DNA of 64,000 nucleotides from Apostichopus japonicus (taxonomy: Eukaryota; Echinodermata; Holothuroidea; Aspidochirotida; Stichopodidae): contig NC_092577.1 in assembly GCF_037975245.1 (NCBI RefSeq), positions 22,098,398 through 22,162,397 of the forward strand, written 5' to 3'. The notes below the pieces were generated by a model. It did not search any database, was not told the origin of the DNA, and saw only the letters and a program-made list of their open reading frames with translations. Below, in pieces: positions 46,806 through 58,079 of the stretch. The position numbers and the translations under genes are program-made. How positions within the stretch are numbered: position 1 is the stretch's first letter; every line of letters starts with the position of its first letter.

Positions 46806-48640
46806 TTAACTTTGAACTCGTATAACTTCGCACACGAAGGTCACATTGGGGTCAACATATTGACATTTATGATCAGAAGGCACCTTTGACATCTGAAAAT
46901 AGCATCGAAACTGTAAAAATCCCCAAAACACGAAACGGTCACCAGAGGTCAAATTGAGGTCAAGGGTCACCCAGATGCGGGTTGACAAATGGATTACATT
47001 GAAGCAACTCCCAACCTTAACGGACAGTTCGTTCTCAAGTTATCACAAAAATACTAGTTTTTTATCATTAATTGACCTTTGGTGACCTCGGATCACATGA
47101 CCGTTAAGTTTGAAAATATTCCCCTATACCATTTGCAACTTGTCCCAAAATATCAACCATGTCACACCTTGGAACTGAGAGTTATTGCATTCAATGTTTG
47201 AAAATTAACTTTGACCTCGTATAACTCCGCACACAAAGGTCACACGGGGGTCAACCCATTGACATTTATGATCAGAAGGTACCTTTGACATCTGAAAATA
47301 GCATCGAAACTGTAAAAATCCCCAAAACATGAAAAGGTCACCAGAGGTCAAATTGAGGTCAAGGGTCACCCAGATGTGGGTCGACAATTGGATTAAATTG
47401 AAGCAACTCCCAACCCTAACGGACAATTCGTTCTCAAGTTATCGCAAAAATACTAGTTTTTTATCATTAATTGACCTTTGGTGACCTCGGATCACATGAC
47501 CGTTAAGTTTGAAAATATTCCCCTATACCATTTGCAACTTGTCCCAAAATATCAACCATGTCACACCTTGGAACTGAGAGTTATTGCATTCAATGTGTGA
47601 ATATTAACTTTGATCTCGTATAACTCCGCACACGAAGGTCACACGGGGGTCAACCCATTGACATTTATGATCAGAAGGTACCTTTGACATCTGAAAATAG
47701 CATCGAAACTGTAAAAATCCCCAAAACATGAAAAGGTCACCAGAGGTCAAATTGAGGTCAAGGGTCACCCAGATGTGGGTCGACAATTGGATTAAATTGA
47801 AGCAACTCCCAACCCTAACGGACAATTCGTTCTCAAGTTATCGCAAAAATACTAGTTTTTTATCATTAATTGACCTTTGGTGACCTCGGATCACATGACC
47901 GTTAAGTTTGAAAATATTCCCCTATACCATTTGCAACTTGTCCCAAAATATCAACCGTGTCACACCTTGGAACTGGGAATTATTGCACTAAATGTCTGAA
48001 ATTTTACTTTGACCTCATAAAACTTCACACACAAAGGTCACCTGGGGTAAACCTATTGACATTTTTGATCGGAAGGTACCTTTGATATCCAAATCTAGCA
48101 TCAAAACCAAACATTTTCTTTTTCGCCCGTTTTCTCCCAAACTAAGCACATTTTCTCTAATGTGACCTTTGACCTTGGTTTCAAATGTAGTTTGATCTGC
48201 TGATTCCAAAAATCAACACGATAAGTCTGTACAGCCATCCTAGCTCTGACCGAAAACTTTGACCCCATATAAGTTCGCACACAAAGGTCACACGGGGGTC
48301 AAACCTATCCATATTTATGATCGGAAGGTACCTTTGACATCTGAAAATAGCATCGAAACTGTAAAAATCCCCAAAACATGAAAAGGTCACCAAAGGTCAA
48401 ATTGAGGTCAAGGGTCACCCAGATGTGGGTCGACAATTGGATTACACTGAAGCAACTCCCAACCCTAACGGACAATTCGTTCTCAAGTTATCGCAAAAAT
48501 ACTAGTTTTTTAACATTAATTGACCTTTGGTGACCTCAGATCACATGACCGTTAAGTTTCAAAATATTGCCCTAACCAGTTCACAACTTGTCCCAAAATA
48601 TCAACCTTGTCGCACATTGGCACTGGGAGTTATTGCAGTT
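46806..48640. repeat. 399-bp satellite, rich in AGGTCA half-sites
   Basis: Three nearly identical units at 46806, 47205 and 47604 (spacing 399 bp), a diverged partial block at about 48003-48240 and a fourth unit at about 48241-48640. Each carries ordered nuclear-receptor-like half-sites. In unit two, AGGTCA 47335, AGGTCA 47345, AGGTCA 47356 and GGGTCA 47363 give direct repeats with spacings 4, 5 and 1. TGACCT-TTGG-TGACCT (spacing 4) is also present, for example at 47073-47088. The 60-73 residue minus-strand open frames in the units arise from the repeat and are not credible genes. Confidence 0.85.
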
Positions 48641-49691
48641 TTAGTATTTTGGGTTTTTGGACCATAACTGACCTTTGGTGACCTTTGTGGGCACCAAAAA
48701 CAATAGGGTTCATCTACTCACTATGGGCCACCCACCCACCAAGTTTGATCATGATCAGTCAATCCCTTGTTGAGTTATCGTGCATACAAGCTTAAGCGTC
48801 ACACACATACGCGCATGGCTATATTTTTGAGGACTTAAACAAAGCACCTCCTTTCGAGGACCACTACTTAGCAGTGTTTGTACATGACATACCTGTAGAA
48901 CGCTGTCCATTATGTATGCCCGATACTGAAGACCTATTGCAAAGCTTGAAATATTACAGGAAAAGTCGTTACATTTTTACTATTTTTTCGAGGACAGTCA
49001 AACACTTCTCTACTTGTGAAGTCTTTTCGAGGTCTTGCTATTGCTACCAGGTCAAATTATACTACAGAGGACATAACCTACCACCATCATTTGGTCCAAT
49101 TGTAGTCTCGGCAACTCTGTCATCGTACCTTGAATTTGTAAAATTTCAACGGCGGTGCTCGTGTTCAACTAGAACAACTGTATTTGTAAACAAACACTTG
49201 TCATTGTAGTGTGTGGCGAAAGTCAAACTCAGTTAGTTGGCTAGGCTATATTGTGCAATGTTTATGAACAGTTCTCTTGCCAGCATATGCCTGCAATATA
49301 AACGAAGAAATGATGACTAAAACCATCAGAACTAAGCTGTCATTCACGAATCATGTCTATTTCGGACGTGACAGAGGATACACAGAGTATTGGTCAAATT
49401 TAACATCTTAATGTTACCCTCGCTTAGTTAGCAAAAATTTAAGAGCATACGGAACATCCGAAGGCCTAAAGGACGATTAATCTAACGAATACACGTAGGT
49501 CTATATTCTATCATTGCAATTGTCACTACCTCCGGTCTATTTAAAACTGCTTGGTCGACTTCCTGGCCCTGGTTTTTCATCATCCTAAACACGTAATATA
49601 TGCCATACACGGCCATATAGAATATAATAATGCCATGCCACAATAATAATTTTACAAGTGACTATGTTGCGAAAGCTGAAGTAGTACAGAT
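48641..49691. other. Non-coding spacer after the satellite
   Basis: Begins with a related repeat tail (CTACTCACTATGGGCCACCC near 48714, also near 46541). The 111-residue plus-strand frame at 48874 has no recognised motif and is not called. Confidence 0.4.
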
Positions 49692-50689
49692 CAGTGGCGG
49701 ATCCAGGATTTCGCCGAAGGGGGGGGCCCCAGATGGGAAATGCATAATCGTCGTCCTGGGGGAGGGGTCTAAGGGGAGTGGGTGCCCCCCTCCCCCTTTG
49801 GAAAATTTCACAAAATATGGAGGTCCTCGGTGCAATCTGGTGCTACTTTTCGTGAAAGTTATGGAGTAAAATTTATTTCCAATATATCATGTATTCATGG
49901 TTTGCCGGGCATATATTTGCAATTTCGAGCAATGAGCTGGGATTTACGTCTTTGGGGAGGAGGTGGTGATGCAAACTACTTTTTACCAGGCTACTCCAGG
50001 CCATTTCATCTTGGATGCCCCATTCCAGATGGACACTATTAATGCAGTCAGAGTGCCCCTCTAACCTTCACTTTATCAGAATGATGGTGTACTCTTTTTG
50101 CAAATTTATTTTACAAAAAATTACACGCACAGTGGCGTAGCTAGGATTTTTTGAATGGGGGGCCATGGGGGGCTGTTCTTTCTTGTGAGGGGGGGCCGGA
50201 GGTTACTATCTAAGCGGAGCGCCACCTTGATTGGCGCGGAGCGTACAGAGAAAATGTGAAATTTCAGCACCCCCAGATCGCAGGAGATGGCACCTGTGAG
50301 GCAAAATAGCAACCAAAAAGATGTGCAACTTTGGTGGCAGAAATGCCAAAAAATTTTTTCTCTTTCATCCTGACTGGCCTTGCCAACTCCGCCAGACTTT
50401 TAAACTTGAGGGAAGTTGGCATCATTTGTCGTTTCAAGCTGTCAAGGCCTTTCTCCCAACTCAAACCCCTGTGGGCTACCGGTAGGTTTGCAGGATATGC
50501 CCACATGTGGACTTAAATAGCATTAGAGGAAGGGGATGGAAGACTAACACGCATCGATGTTTCGGTAATGGTCCACATTGGTGGCTCGGTGCTAATTAGG
50601 CCATTTATTGGGTTTTTGTGTCAATCGATGACCGATAACATGTATTGGTATGTAAATTTCTTCTTCATATATCTAGCAACACTCTAAAA

Positions 50690-50910
50690 ACAAATGAGTG
50701 GATTTCATTCCATTGGAGTGATCACTAGGCGCACTTCAAATTAAGAGTGAAATTTAACTCTATTGGAGTTAACCCTCACTCCTAATATGAGTGACTATAA
50801 CTCTATTAGGAGTTAAGATTTACTCCAATGGAGTGGAAATTCACTCTTATACCGGAATGTGCTCAGTGATCACTCTCATGGAGTGAAATTCAGCTATGTT
50901 TTTATCAGTA
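50690..50910. mobile_element. Small palindromic MITE-like element
   Basis: Imperfect inverted ends (CTCTAAAAACAAATGAGTGG and, on the other strand, AAAAACATAGCTGAATTTCA). Internal CCATTGGAGTGATCACTA pairs with its complement near 50868, and ACTCC(A/T)A..GGAGT motifs recur. About 220 bp, no coding capacity. Confidence 0.6.
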
Positions 50911-51182
50911 CAGTACAGTGCATATCATCATAGACGTACGAACGTACTACGTACGTTCGTATATCAGACGCACTCTATACCCACGATACGTTACGGTCCT
51001 GGAGAGGAGAAACTATTTCCACTCATCATTTTTTAAAGGCGATACAGTAGTGAGTATTGAACAGGCACAGCCGCATGTTTGCAGGAATTTCAGAATTCCC
51101 AATATTTTATATCTCTACCAATAGTGTTTCGACAGTTTCGTGGGCATAAAAAAAAGTTTTTGTGGAATATTCAATGACATAT

Positions 51183-51889
51183 CAGGGGCGGATGCAGGAT
51201 TTGTGACAGGGGGGGTCTGACTGGTCCAGCCGCGCCTGAACGTAAGACTATCTAAGCGGAGCGCCATCATCGGTTGGCGCGGAGCGTACAAGAAAATTTT
51301 TGGCTTTACAAACCCCCCAGATGGCCGGAAACGGCACTTCCCGAGTATTCTAAGCAGCATGTACCTAGCCTGAAAATATGGATCTCATGTCTGCAATTTC
51401 TCAATTAGCGATAAAAAAACAATCTATGATATTACATATCAGATGAGTTGAGATGATACAAAAATCATAATGCCTTTAGCCCCCAATCCCCTCTGATGCA
51501 GGGCCGGATCCAGGATTCTGGAAGGGTGAGGGGTTTGCTCATGAAAAATTCGTTAGCGCATCCTAGCAGCCTACCGCTCTGTAACCTCACCAGTGAAAAA
51601 AATTCCAACACCACCTTAATTTTGAAACTTTTCGGTCTGAAAATTGAGATCGTTAGGCATTTTTGGCACGTGTAGCACGCGTGCACACTATAGTTCATTT
51701 GACGGAAAAGACACACCTGGATGACTTGTGAGGATAACCGCTTTTCTGACGTCCTACATGTTTAACATTGGCGTTTAATTTAATTATTTTTTCTCTCTTT
51801 TTTTCTCTCTCTTTTTCTTTCTCTCTATTTTTTTTGGCTAAGAGCAGGGGGTTCCGGACCCCCTGGACCCCCCTCTGGATCCGCGCCTG
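51183..51889. mobile_element. Innermost short-TIR DNA element
   Basis: 707 bp from CAGGGGCGGATGCAGG to CTGGATCCGCGCCTG, flanked by CATAT on both sides (51178-51182, 51890-51894). It carries the GCGGAGCGCCA hairpin motif (51254-51288). No gene. Confidence 0.6.
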
Positions 51890-52388
51890 CATATATTCTT
51901 TTGACTCGAGGCAATATATGAAAACCTGATACCTCGGCTCAGTACAAACGGAGCCAATCTTTTGATAGATTGTTGCGCTAGGAGGAAGCACTGAACATAT
52001 TTTCAGCAGATATCGATATCGCGCAGCACAACAAGGTTCGTGGTATATGGTCGCAATCGTCGCATCGACCATTGCCATGCCATGCTGTGATCATTCTCAT
52101 GATTACTACAGATATTGTATTTTCTTATTCTGCCGGATGCAGACGAGATAATTGTGTAACTCTATTTCCCAAATTATTGAACAAAAATATAAGTGAATCG
52201 CACTTATTTTTATTTTTTTACAACATTTTTTTTTACCCCATTCCCAGTGGGGGCCTCGGCCCCTCAGGCGCACCGTAGCTACGCCACTGATCACGCATGG
52301 GGCCCTTTCCCTCGAACGCGGTAAAAAAATATCAGGATTTTCAAAACGGGGGGGGCCCGGGCCCCCCCCTGGATCCGCCCCTGCAGAT

Positions 52389-53490
52389 AATACGATTAAC
52401 AATTTTGCAGGATGTCGTTAACTGCGTTCAAATGTTACCTGTCTTGTTCAATTCGAGAATAACGAACCAAAGTAGAGAATTTTAAGTTTTGAAGAAGCTA
52501 CGCGATGAGATTTATGTTATTTACGTGTGCAGAATTAACTGTTCACCACCACAATTCATTGCAAATCCAAGTCTGGATTTTTCCTGCACAGCCAACCTGT
52601 GAATTTGACAATGCAATGAAGAGTGTATGTTCAGCTGGCATTCATCAGCCAGCCATGAAGATGATGGAGAGGACTAGTAACACCAATTTTGTAGTGCGCA
52701 TGCGTACTACAATAATAAGTACAGGGAAGTGGGAGGGGGGTTAACATGGTCAATGAACTGGTACCTTCAGGTAATTAGCTGACGCGCAAAGTGGGCTGCA
52801 TTAAGCATGGATCAACAAGTTCACACATAGGCCTATTGGGAGCCAAACATACCGTGTAAGGAGAGTAGTGAATTGCCCTGGTACGACAATTCTTGCTCGC
52901 TTTGCAGTTAATTTTTTTTTGTTCCATAGTGATACAATAATACCAACAAAATTCATTGCACTACTTTTAGAGAAAGACTGTATCCTGAGAAAAGTTGCAT
53001 GATTCTTTAAAAGGGCATATAAATGATCCACATGATAATTCAAGATATTTCACAAATAGTGGAATGTTAATTGAGTTCTGGAATGACATTTGTTGAATAC
53101 AGAGAAAAGAATAAGGAAGAAATGAAAAAAAAAAACAATTGTGAGATAAACACCTTTTATAGTTTCTGCACAGCAGCCAATAAACAACAAAACTAAATCA
53201 AACCAATAAACAGAAAACTATGGATAAGAATCTTGATGTGTGACCAAATATTCTCTTTGTGCTCTTCACTCCGAGATCAGTGACTTTGACTATTCCACTA
53301 CCATAGCAAATACAGCTACATTAACTAACAACAATCATTGGACTATTTTTTTGGAAAATTGAATTTTATGCCTCTGTCTACTTCAAAGCAAGTATATTTC
53401 AACAGCAAAATGCACTTGGTAATTATGAACACTAGAAGAAAAAAATGAATAAATAAATAAATAAAAAATAATAAATAAATAAATAAATAA

Positions 53491-53526
<36 letters not shown>

Positions 53527-55228
53527 AAAAAAAATATAAAAAAATATGAACACTAGGAGGCGGACACATGACCATTCAGAGCACAATGCTAAGGGCAGAA
53601 CCCACAAATCTGTATGATCTACAGAACTACCAGGCTTTTAATGGTTTAAAGGTCATGGTCGTCTGATGGCAGGTAGTATAACTATCAAAGAATTTGACAA
53701 AATATGACAAAGTACATTGCCATTACTGTAATACAAAGATCATGTTTATCGATGGAAGTGTTATACTTTTACACTGTTTGTGTTCATTAAGGTTTTCCTT
53801 AATCTGCTCTCATTATACTGTTATATCTAAATTTCTGATTGCTAATGGCAGTTAGAACAAATCCTCAGCCTGCATATACTGATTTTCTTTTGTAAGGGAT
53901 TGGATTAGAGTAAGTTAGTTGACAGTCTTGAATATGATGATAACAATAAACTTCACTCACACTTTTGCTGTGCATAAGTAAATGTAGAGAATCAACAGAA
54001 GACCTTGAGCTCAGATAAACAATTACTGCAGTACTGACAAAATGTAAGCATGCATGAAGGTGAAATGTAGTCTGTCCGTTTAATTTGAAATTCAACTGCA
54101 TATGTTGATTACAATTGTTTTCAGACTGATTTTCTCTACTAGAGATTTTTTCCTGAGTTTTTCGGGGGAATTGCCCATCACCCCCATGCATGTACATAAC
54201 TAGGATCACAAGTTTTACTAAGGTAGACTTCGTGTAAGTAAGTTGGACCGACGTTTCAATCCTAGCAGGATCTTCTTCATTGTGTCATTTAGCCTCTGAA
54301 GATCCTGCTAGGATCATAAGTTCTGGCAGACTTACTTTTACACATTTTCTTACACCGGCTCAAGTGTTAGTGGATATGCAGTTTGCTGACGGTTTTTTTA
54401 ATGTTTTATTTTAAGTTACACTTTGGCAGTTTGGGGCATAACAAATCACTGGTGGTGGCGCAACATTCTGCCTATATTTAGCTCTGTGGTGACAAATGCC
54501 ACTGTTGGCATATTATAAAGTAGGTTGCTTTACTTTAGACCATAATATCAAGCATATACCATGGGACTATATCTGGGAAACCCGGGTCCGTAAAATGTAC
54601 AGTACTAGCTAAACACAGTAACAGTATGTTCACTATTATGAAGTATTAAATAACACTGACAATTAATGACATAGCCTACAAGGTATAGCATACTGTATCA
54701 TTGTGTATGTTGTAATTTTTCCTGCAGTAGGCTAATTACGCACATGTGTAACTACTGTATAAGGATACCGTATACACGAAACATTAAAGGCAGCCTAAGG
54801 GAAAGAAATGCCCTTTTAATAAGCTTCATCAAACAGTCCTACATCACAGTTAAACTCAGTTTCCGATTGTCCAAGGAAGTCAAGTTACAACAAGATGGAA
54901 TATTCTTCTACCACGCTTTGCTACCATGTTTCTAGATGTTTCACAAAGCAACTTCATATGAATGCACAGAAGTAAGTTCTCAACCGTTGTATTTATGAAA
55001 CTTCATTCGTTCCAATGAATTACAAACTTAAGTTAAGAAAAGAAAGATAAAATGATGTCCGAAAATATGCAAAAAGAACACAGCATTAGGTCATCATGTA
55101 ACAACAGTTTAAATTTTGAACAGATCATATTTACAGTAATTACAGTTATTAAGTAAGGAATATATCAGGAGTTAAGTTACATACTAGTATACCTGTGGCG
55201 CTGGGTTAGTGCAACATCGAAGAGAAAA
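52389..55228. other. 2.8-kb spacer without recognised gene
   Basis: Between the nested elements and the last exon of the tyrosine-recombinase-like gene. It holds the AAAT microsatellite (53446-53544) and a short inverted pair, ATCCTAGCAGGATCTT at about 54262 with AAGATCCTGCTAGGAT at about 54300. Open frames here are short and without motifs. Confidence 0.45.
53446..53544. repeat. (AAAT)n microsatellite with flanking direct repeat
   Basis: AATAAATA-type repeats about 100 bp long. They are preceded by TATGAACACTAGAAG (53424-53438) and followed by TATGAACACTAGGAG (53545-53559), a 15-bp near-identical direct repeat. Confidence 0.85.
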
Positions 55229-57295
55229 TTAAGTTGATTTCCGTCGTTTTTGTATTATGTTATAGACTTTAAATTTGATACTGGTCCAATCTCTATTTTT
55301 CAGAAGTGGATACTCCTTCTGAAACATCTGACATTTCAGTTTTCCAGGGACTTTCATTAGTCTGATATCTGTTTTGAAATATTCCTTAACTCTGGCTGAT
55401 TCATCTTCACTCCAAAAATTTCTTCCACCTGTAAAAAGTAAAAAACATTAATCAATCCTTCTTTAAGTGCTATTTTTTTTTCGTTTTTTTTGGCCCTATC
55501 AGCCCCCTCAGACACACCCCCTTCACTTACAAATGACTTTGTGAAAAAACAAAAACTGAAAAAGCTTGATATTATTTAGTTTTAGGGTGTGAAGACTCGC
55601 GCACAAAGAAACGTCTCATGCCTGTAACCTGACCTAGTTTCGAATGAGGTGTAACAGAAGTGTTAGACATGCACTACCATAGATCCCAACAAATTACACA
55701 CACAGCTTGTTACTGTCGGTAATTAGACACTATAGTGTACAGTCAATACATACAACTACAGTCAATACCCACAACACAGTGTACATAGCAGCGTGGACAT
55801 CTCAGGTCTAGATAAAAGATAACAAGGGATGACGTTTCATTACTGTCTGCATTTTGTAGCGACAAGAAGAAAACGTCATTTGCAAGCAACGGAAAGTTAA
55901 CTTTTCAGAGCGCGGTTTGTGGCGAGTCTTAAATGCCTTTAAGATGGGGGAGTGTGGGGGAGAGGGCGCATGGCACTGTGAATCCCCAGTTCTACTTATA
56001 CAAAAATGTAGGAGAACATGTCAGTGCTTCCAAGAAGAGCACCTTGAATTGTATTATTTGAATATGTGGCACAAGCATTATTTTCCCACTCTGAGTTTAC
56101 TCATTTAAACATAAAATTTGACATCTCTACCAATATTTTTAAAATATACTATTCTTCCTCTAAATCCTAACTATGATATAAAATGTGAACAAAGAAGAGG
56201 AGCAATTAATAAATATTGTCCTAAAAAAACATAAACTGCATATTTTTCTAAGCACTAAAGGAAACACGATGCGCACTGTTTGAACCAGGTTTTCCACATA
56301 TTTACCAGGTTTTGTTCAATTTTTTTTAAGAAAGTAACTTTAGGAGAAGTCTTCTTTTTAAAACAGACATACCTTTTTTCTTCTTGTTGAGTTTTTGGGG
56401 CTTCTTAGCCTCATCACCACTATCTGAACTGCAATCTGTATGCACATGTGAAAAGATATACAATTTGTTATATTGCTTATCTTTACTATGTTTGTTTCCT
56501 ATGTCAACCATTTTTGCTTCTTTTATATCAAACACTGTGATCCAAATGCATAAAAGAGATGAGTGACAAAATTACAATTAAAAAACAATCCTAACAACAC
56601 AATATACTTATAGACATTTCCAAGTTTGTTTTCTTGCATAAAATATGGAGCTACACTTATCTAAATTTCCAGATGGTTCAAAGGAGTTATCTCATAGGAA
56701 AGCTCAATTGAGATGGTAGCACATTGCAAGTCGATTGTCTATGATCTAAGTGCTTTTTCGATCAGAGGCAGCAGACATGGATTTACTTTAATGAGTGGGT
56801 GCAACATCAGAGTAATTTCACACACAAATACCCAACATGATTTGAACATAATGTGGGCAGCACATAGATGTGGAAATGGAAATGTCAACGTCCCTTTACT
56901 CTTCTGTAAATGTACTCTTCAAAGAATTGTTCCTAAAGCACACCAGAATGCTTTCCTTAAAACCACAGAAATACTGTCAATAGATGACTTACAGGGTTTC
57001 ATAACTCCAAACCCTGGGCTTGCCCTCAACAGGTAAATATCATGGGTGACAGAGAAAATGCCTGTATGTGGTAGTTGTTGATTTTGAAAATGGAATAGTT
57101 GCAATAATACCATGATCAGAGTGTTAGTCATTTAATGCTGTTACATATTGGCATGTAAAACCAGCAACATTTTCCTCATGCAATACAACTTTGTAAAAAG
57201 CTTGTTCCTTTCAAAAACAAACATACGTTTTCTCTTCTTGGTCACTTGGGGTTCCATTGTTTCATCACTGCCCTCGTTATCATCAGAGCTGCAAT
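55229..57295 (-). CDS. 3' exons of tyrosine-recombinase-like gene (Myb/SANT-like tail)
   Basis: Exons 57295-57227 (DCSSDDNEGSDETMEPQVTK), 56435-56373 (CSSDSGDEAKKPQKLNKKKK) and 55428-55229 with stop TAA. All have AG/GT borders and consistent phase 1 joins from 58080. The two small exons resemble each other and probably arose by duplication; each has an acidic then basic pattern, a possible nuclear signal. The last exon reads GRNFWSEDESARVKEYFKTD, then PGKLKCQMFQKEYP and RDWTSIKFKVYNIIQ, resembling a Myb/SANT-type DNA-binding helix set. Together they complete the protein whose core lies at 58080-60343. Confidence 0.7.
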
Positions 57296-58079
57296 CTGGA
57301 AGTAAAAACAAAAAGATGTACCAATGTTTTGGTAGTTATTTTTACTCCAGTTCTAACAGTTACTCATTTTTATTGCTGATGCAAGCATACTTTTTCCTTA
57401 AAAGGGAAAATATTATCTGAATGTGAAAAGAGATGGGTGACTATGAGAAACATCAGTGAAACAAGCACGGTTGTAAGGAAATTAGTATGACAGTTCTTTT
57501 CTAAACAGGTGTTCAAAGGAAAAGATAACTGAAGTGTATGCAGCAATGCTTAAAATCACAAGTAGATAAGGTCACAATTTAATATATGATGTTAACTTGT
57601 CATAGTGAAGTACAACATGACTTTATCTGACTATAAAGTACCCCTTAATTAATCCAACGGATCTACATTAAAGCAAAAGCTCTAAAACCTCTGAAAAACA
57701 TGAGACTTGAATGAAAGAAAAATTATTTTACGTGCATGGAGAGGAATAGCTTTCAATAATCAATTTAAATTCTCAGAAATTTTCTAAAAAACTTCTTTCC
57801 TTATCGTTGGAATAAAGAGACTATAAAATCAACCTACTACAATTAGCTTCAACTGATGTGTGAAGATATAAAACAGCACTGTTGATCACCACACACTTTA
57901 AATACATGTCTGGCCTGCGTTCACTGTTTAATACACACTTCTGAATATGAAATGTTCTTGACCACAACAATGTGCAGAAATAGTTCACTGAATTCTGGTA
58001 CCATCAGAATATGTTGAAATTCCCCACTTGATAAGTCACATGATGTTTAAACGTTAAGCCTATTGTGATTTTGGCTTAC

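Larger units (their letters stand above)
50130..52289. mobile_element. Possible inner element with CAGTGGCGTAGCTA ends
   Basis: Left end CAGTGGCGTAGCTAGG; right end TAGCTACGCCACTG. CACGCA precedes the left end (50124-50129) and occurs two bases after the right end (52292-52297), so the target duplication is imperfect. The pairing may be chance between two separate fragments. Confidence 0.35.
49692..52383. mobile_element. Short-TIR DNA element, outermost of a nested set
   Basis: Ends CAGTGGCGGATCCAG (left) and CTGGATCCGCCCCTG (right) are inverted and flanked by CAGAT at 49687-49691 and 52384-52388. No transposase gene was seen. Superfamily unassigned: the ends look hAT-like but the duplication is 5 bp. 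It contains two further pairs of ends (50130-52289 and 51183-51889). Confidence 0.55.

Noticed and set aside
46806-48393. Repeated 60-73 residue minus-strand frames
   Set aside because: They repeat with the 399-bp satellite, have no motif and shift between units.
48874-49209. 111-residue plus-strand open frame
   Set aside because: No recognisable domain, no splice context, and it lies between repeats.
53383-53607. 74-residue hydrophobic minus-strand frame
   Set aside because: Its Ile/Phe/Tyr/Leu run is the translation of the AAAT microsatellite.
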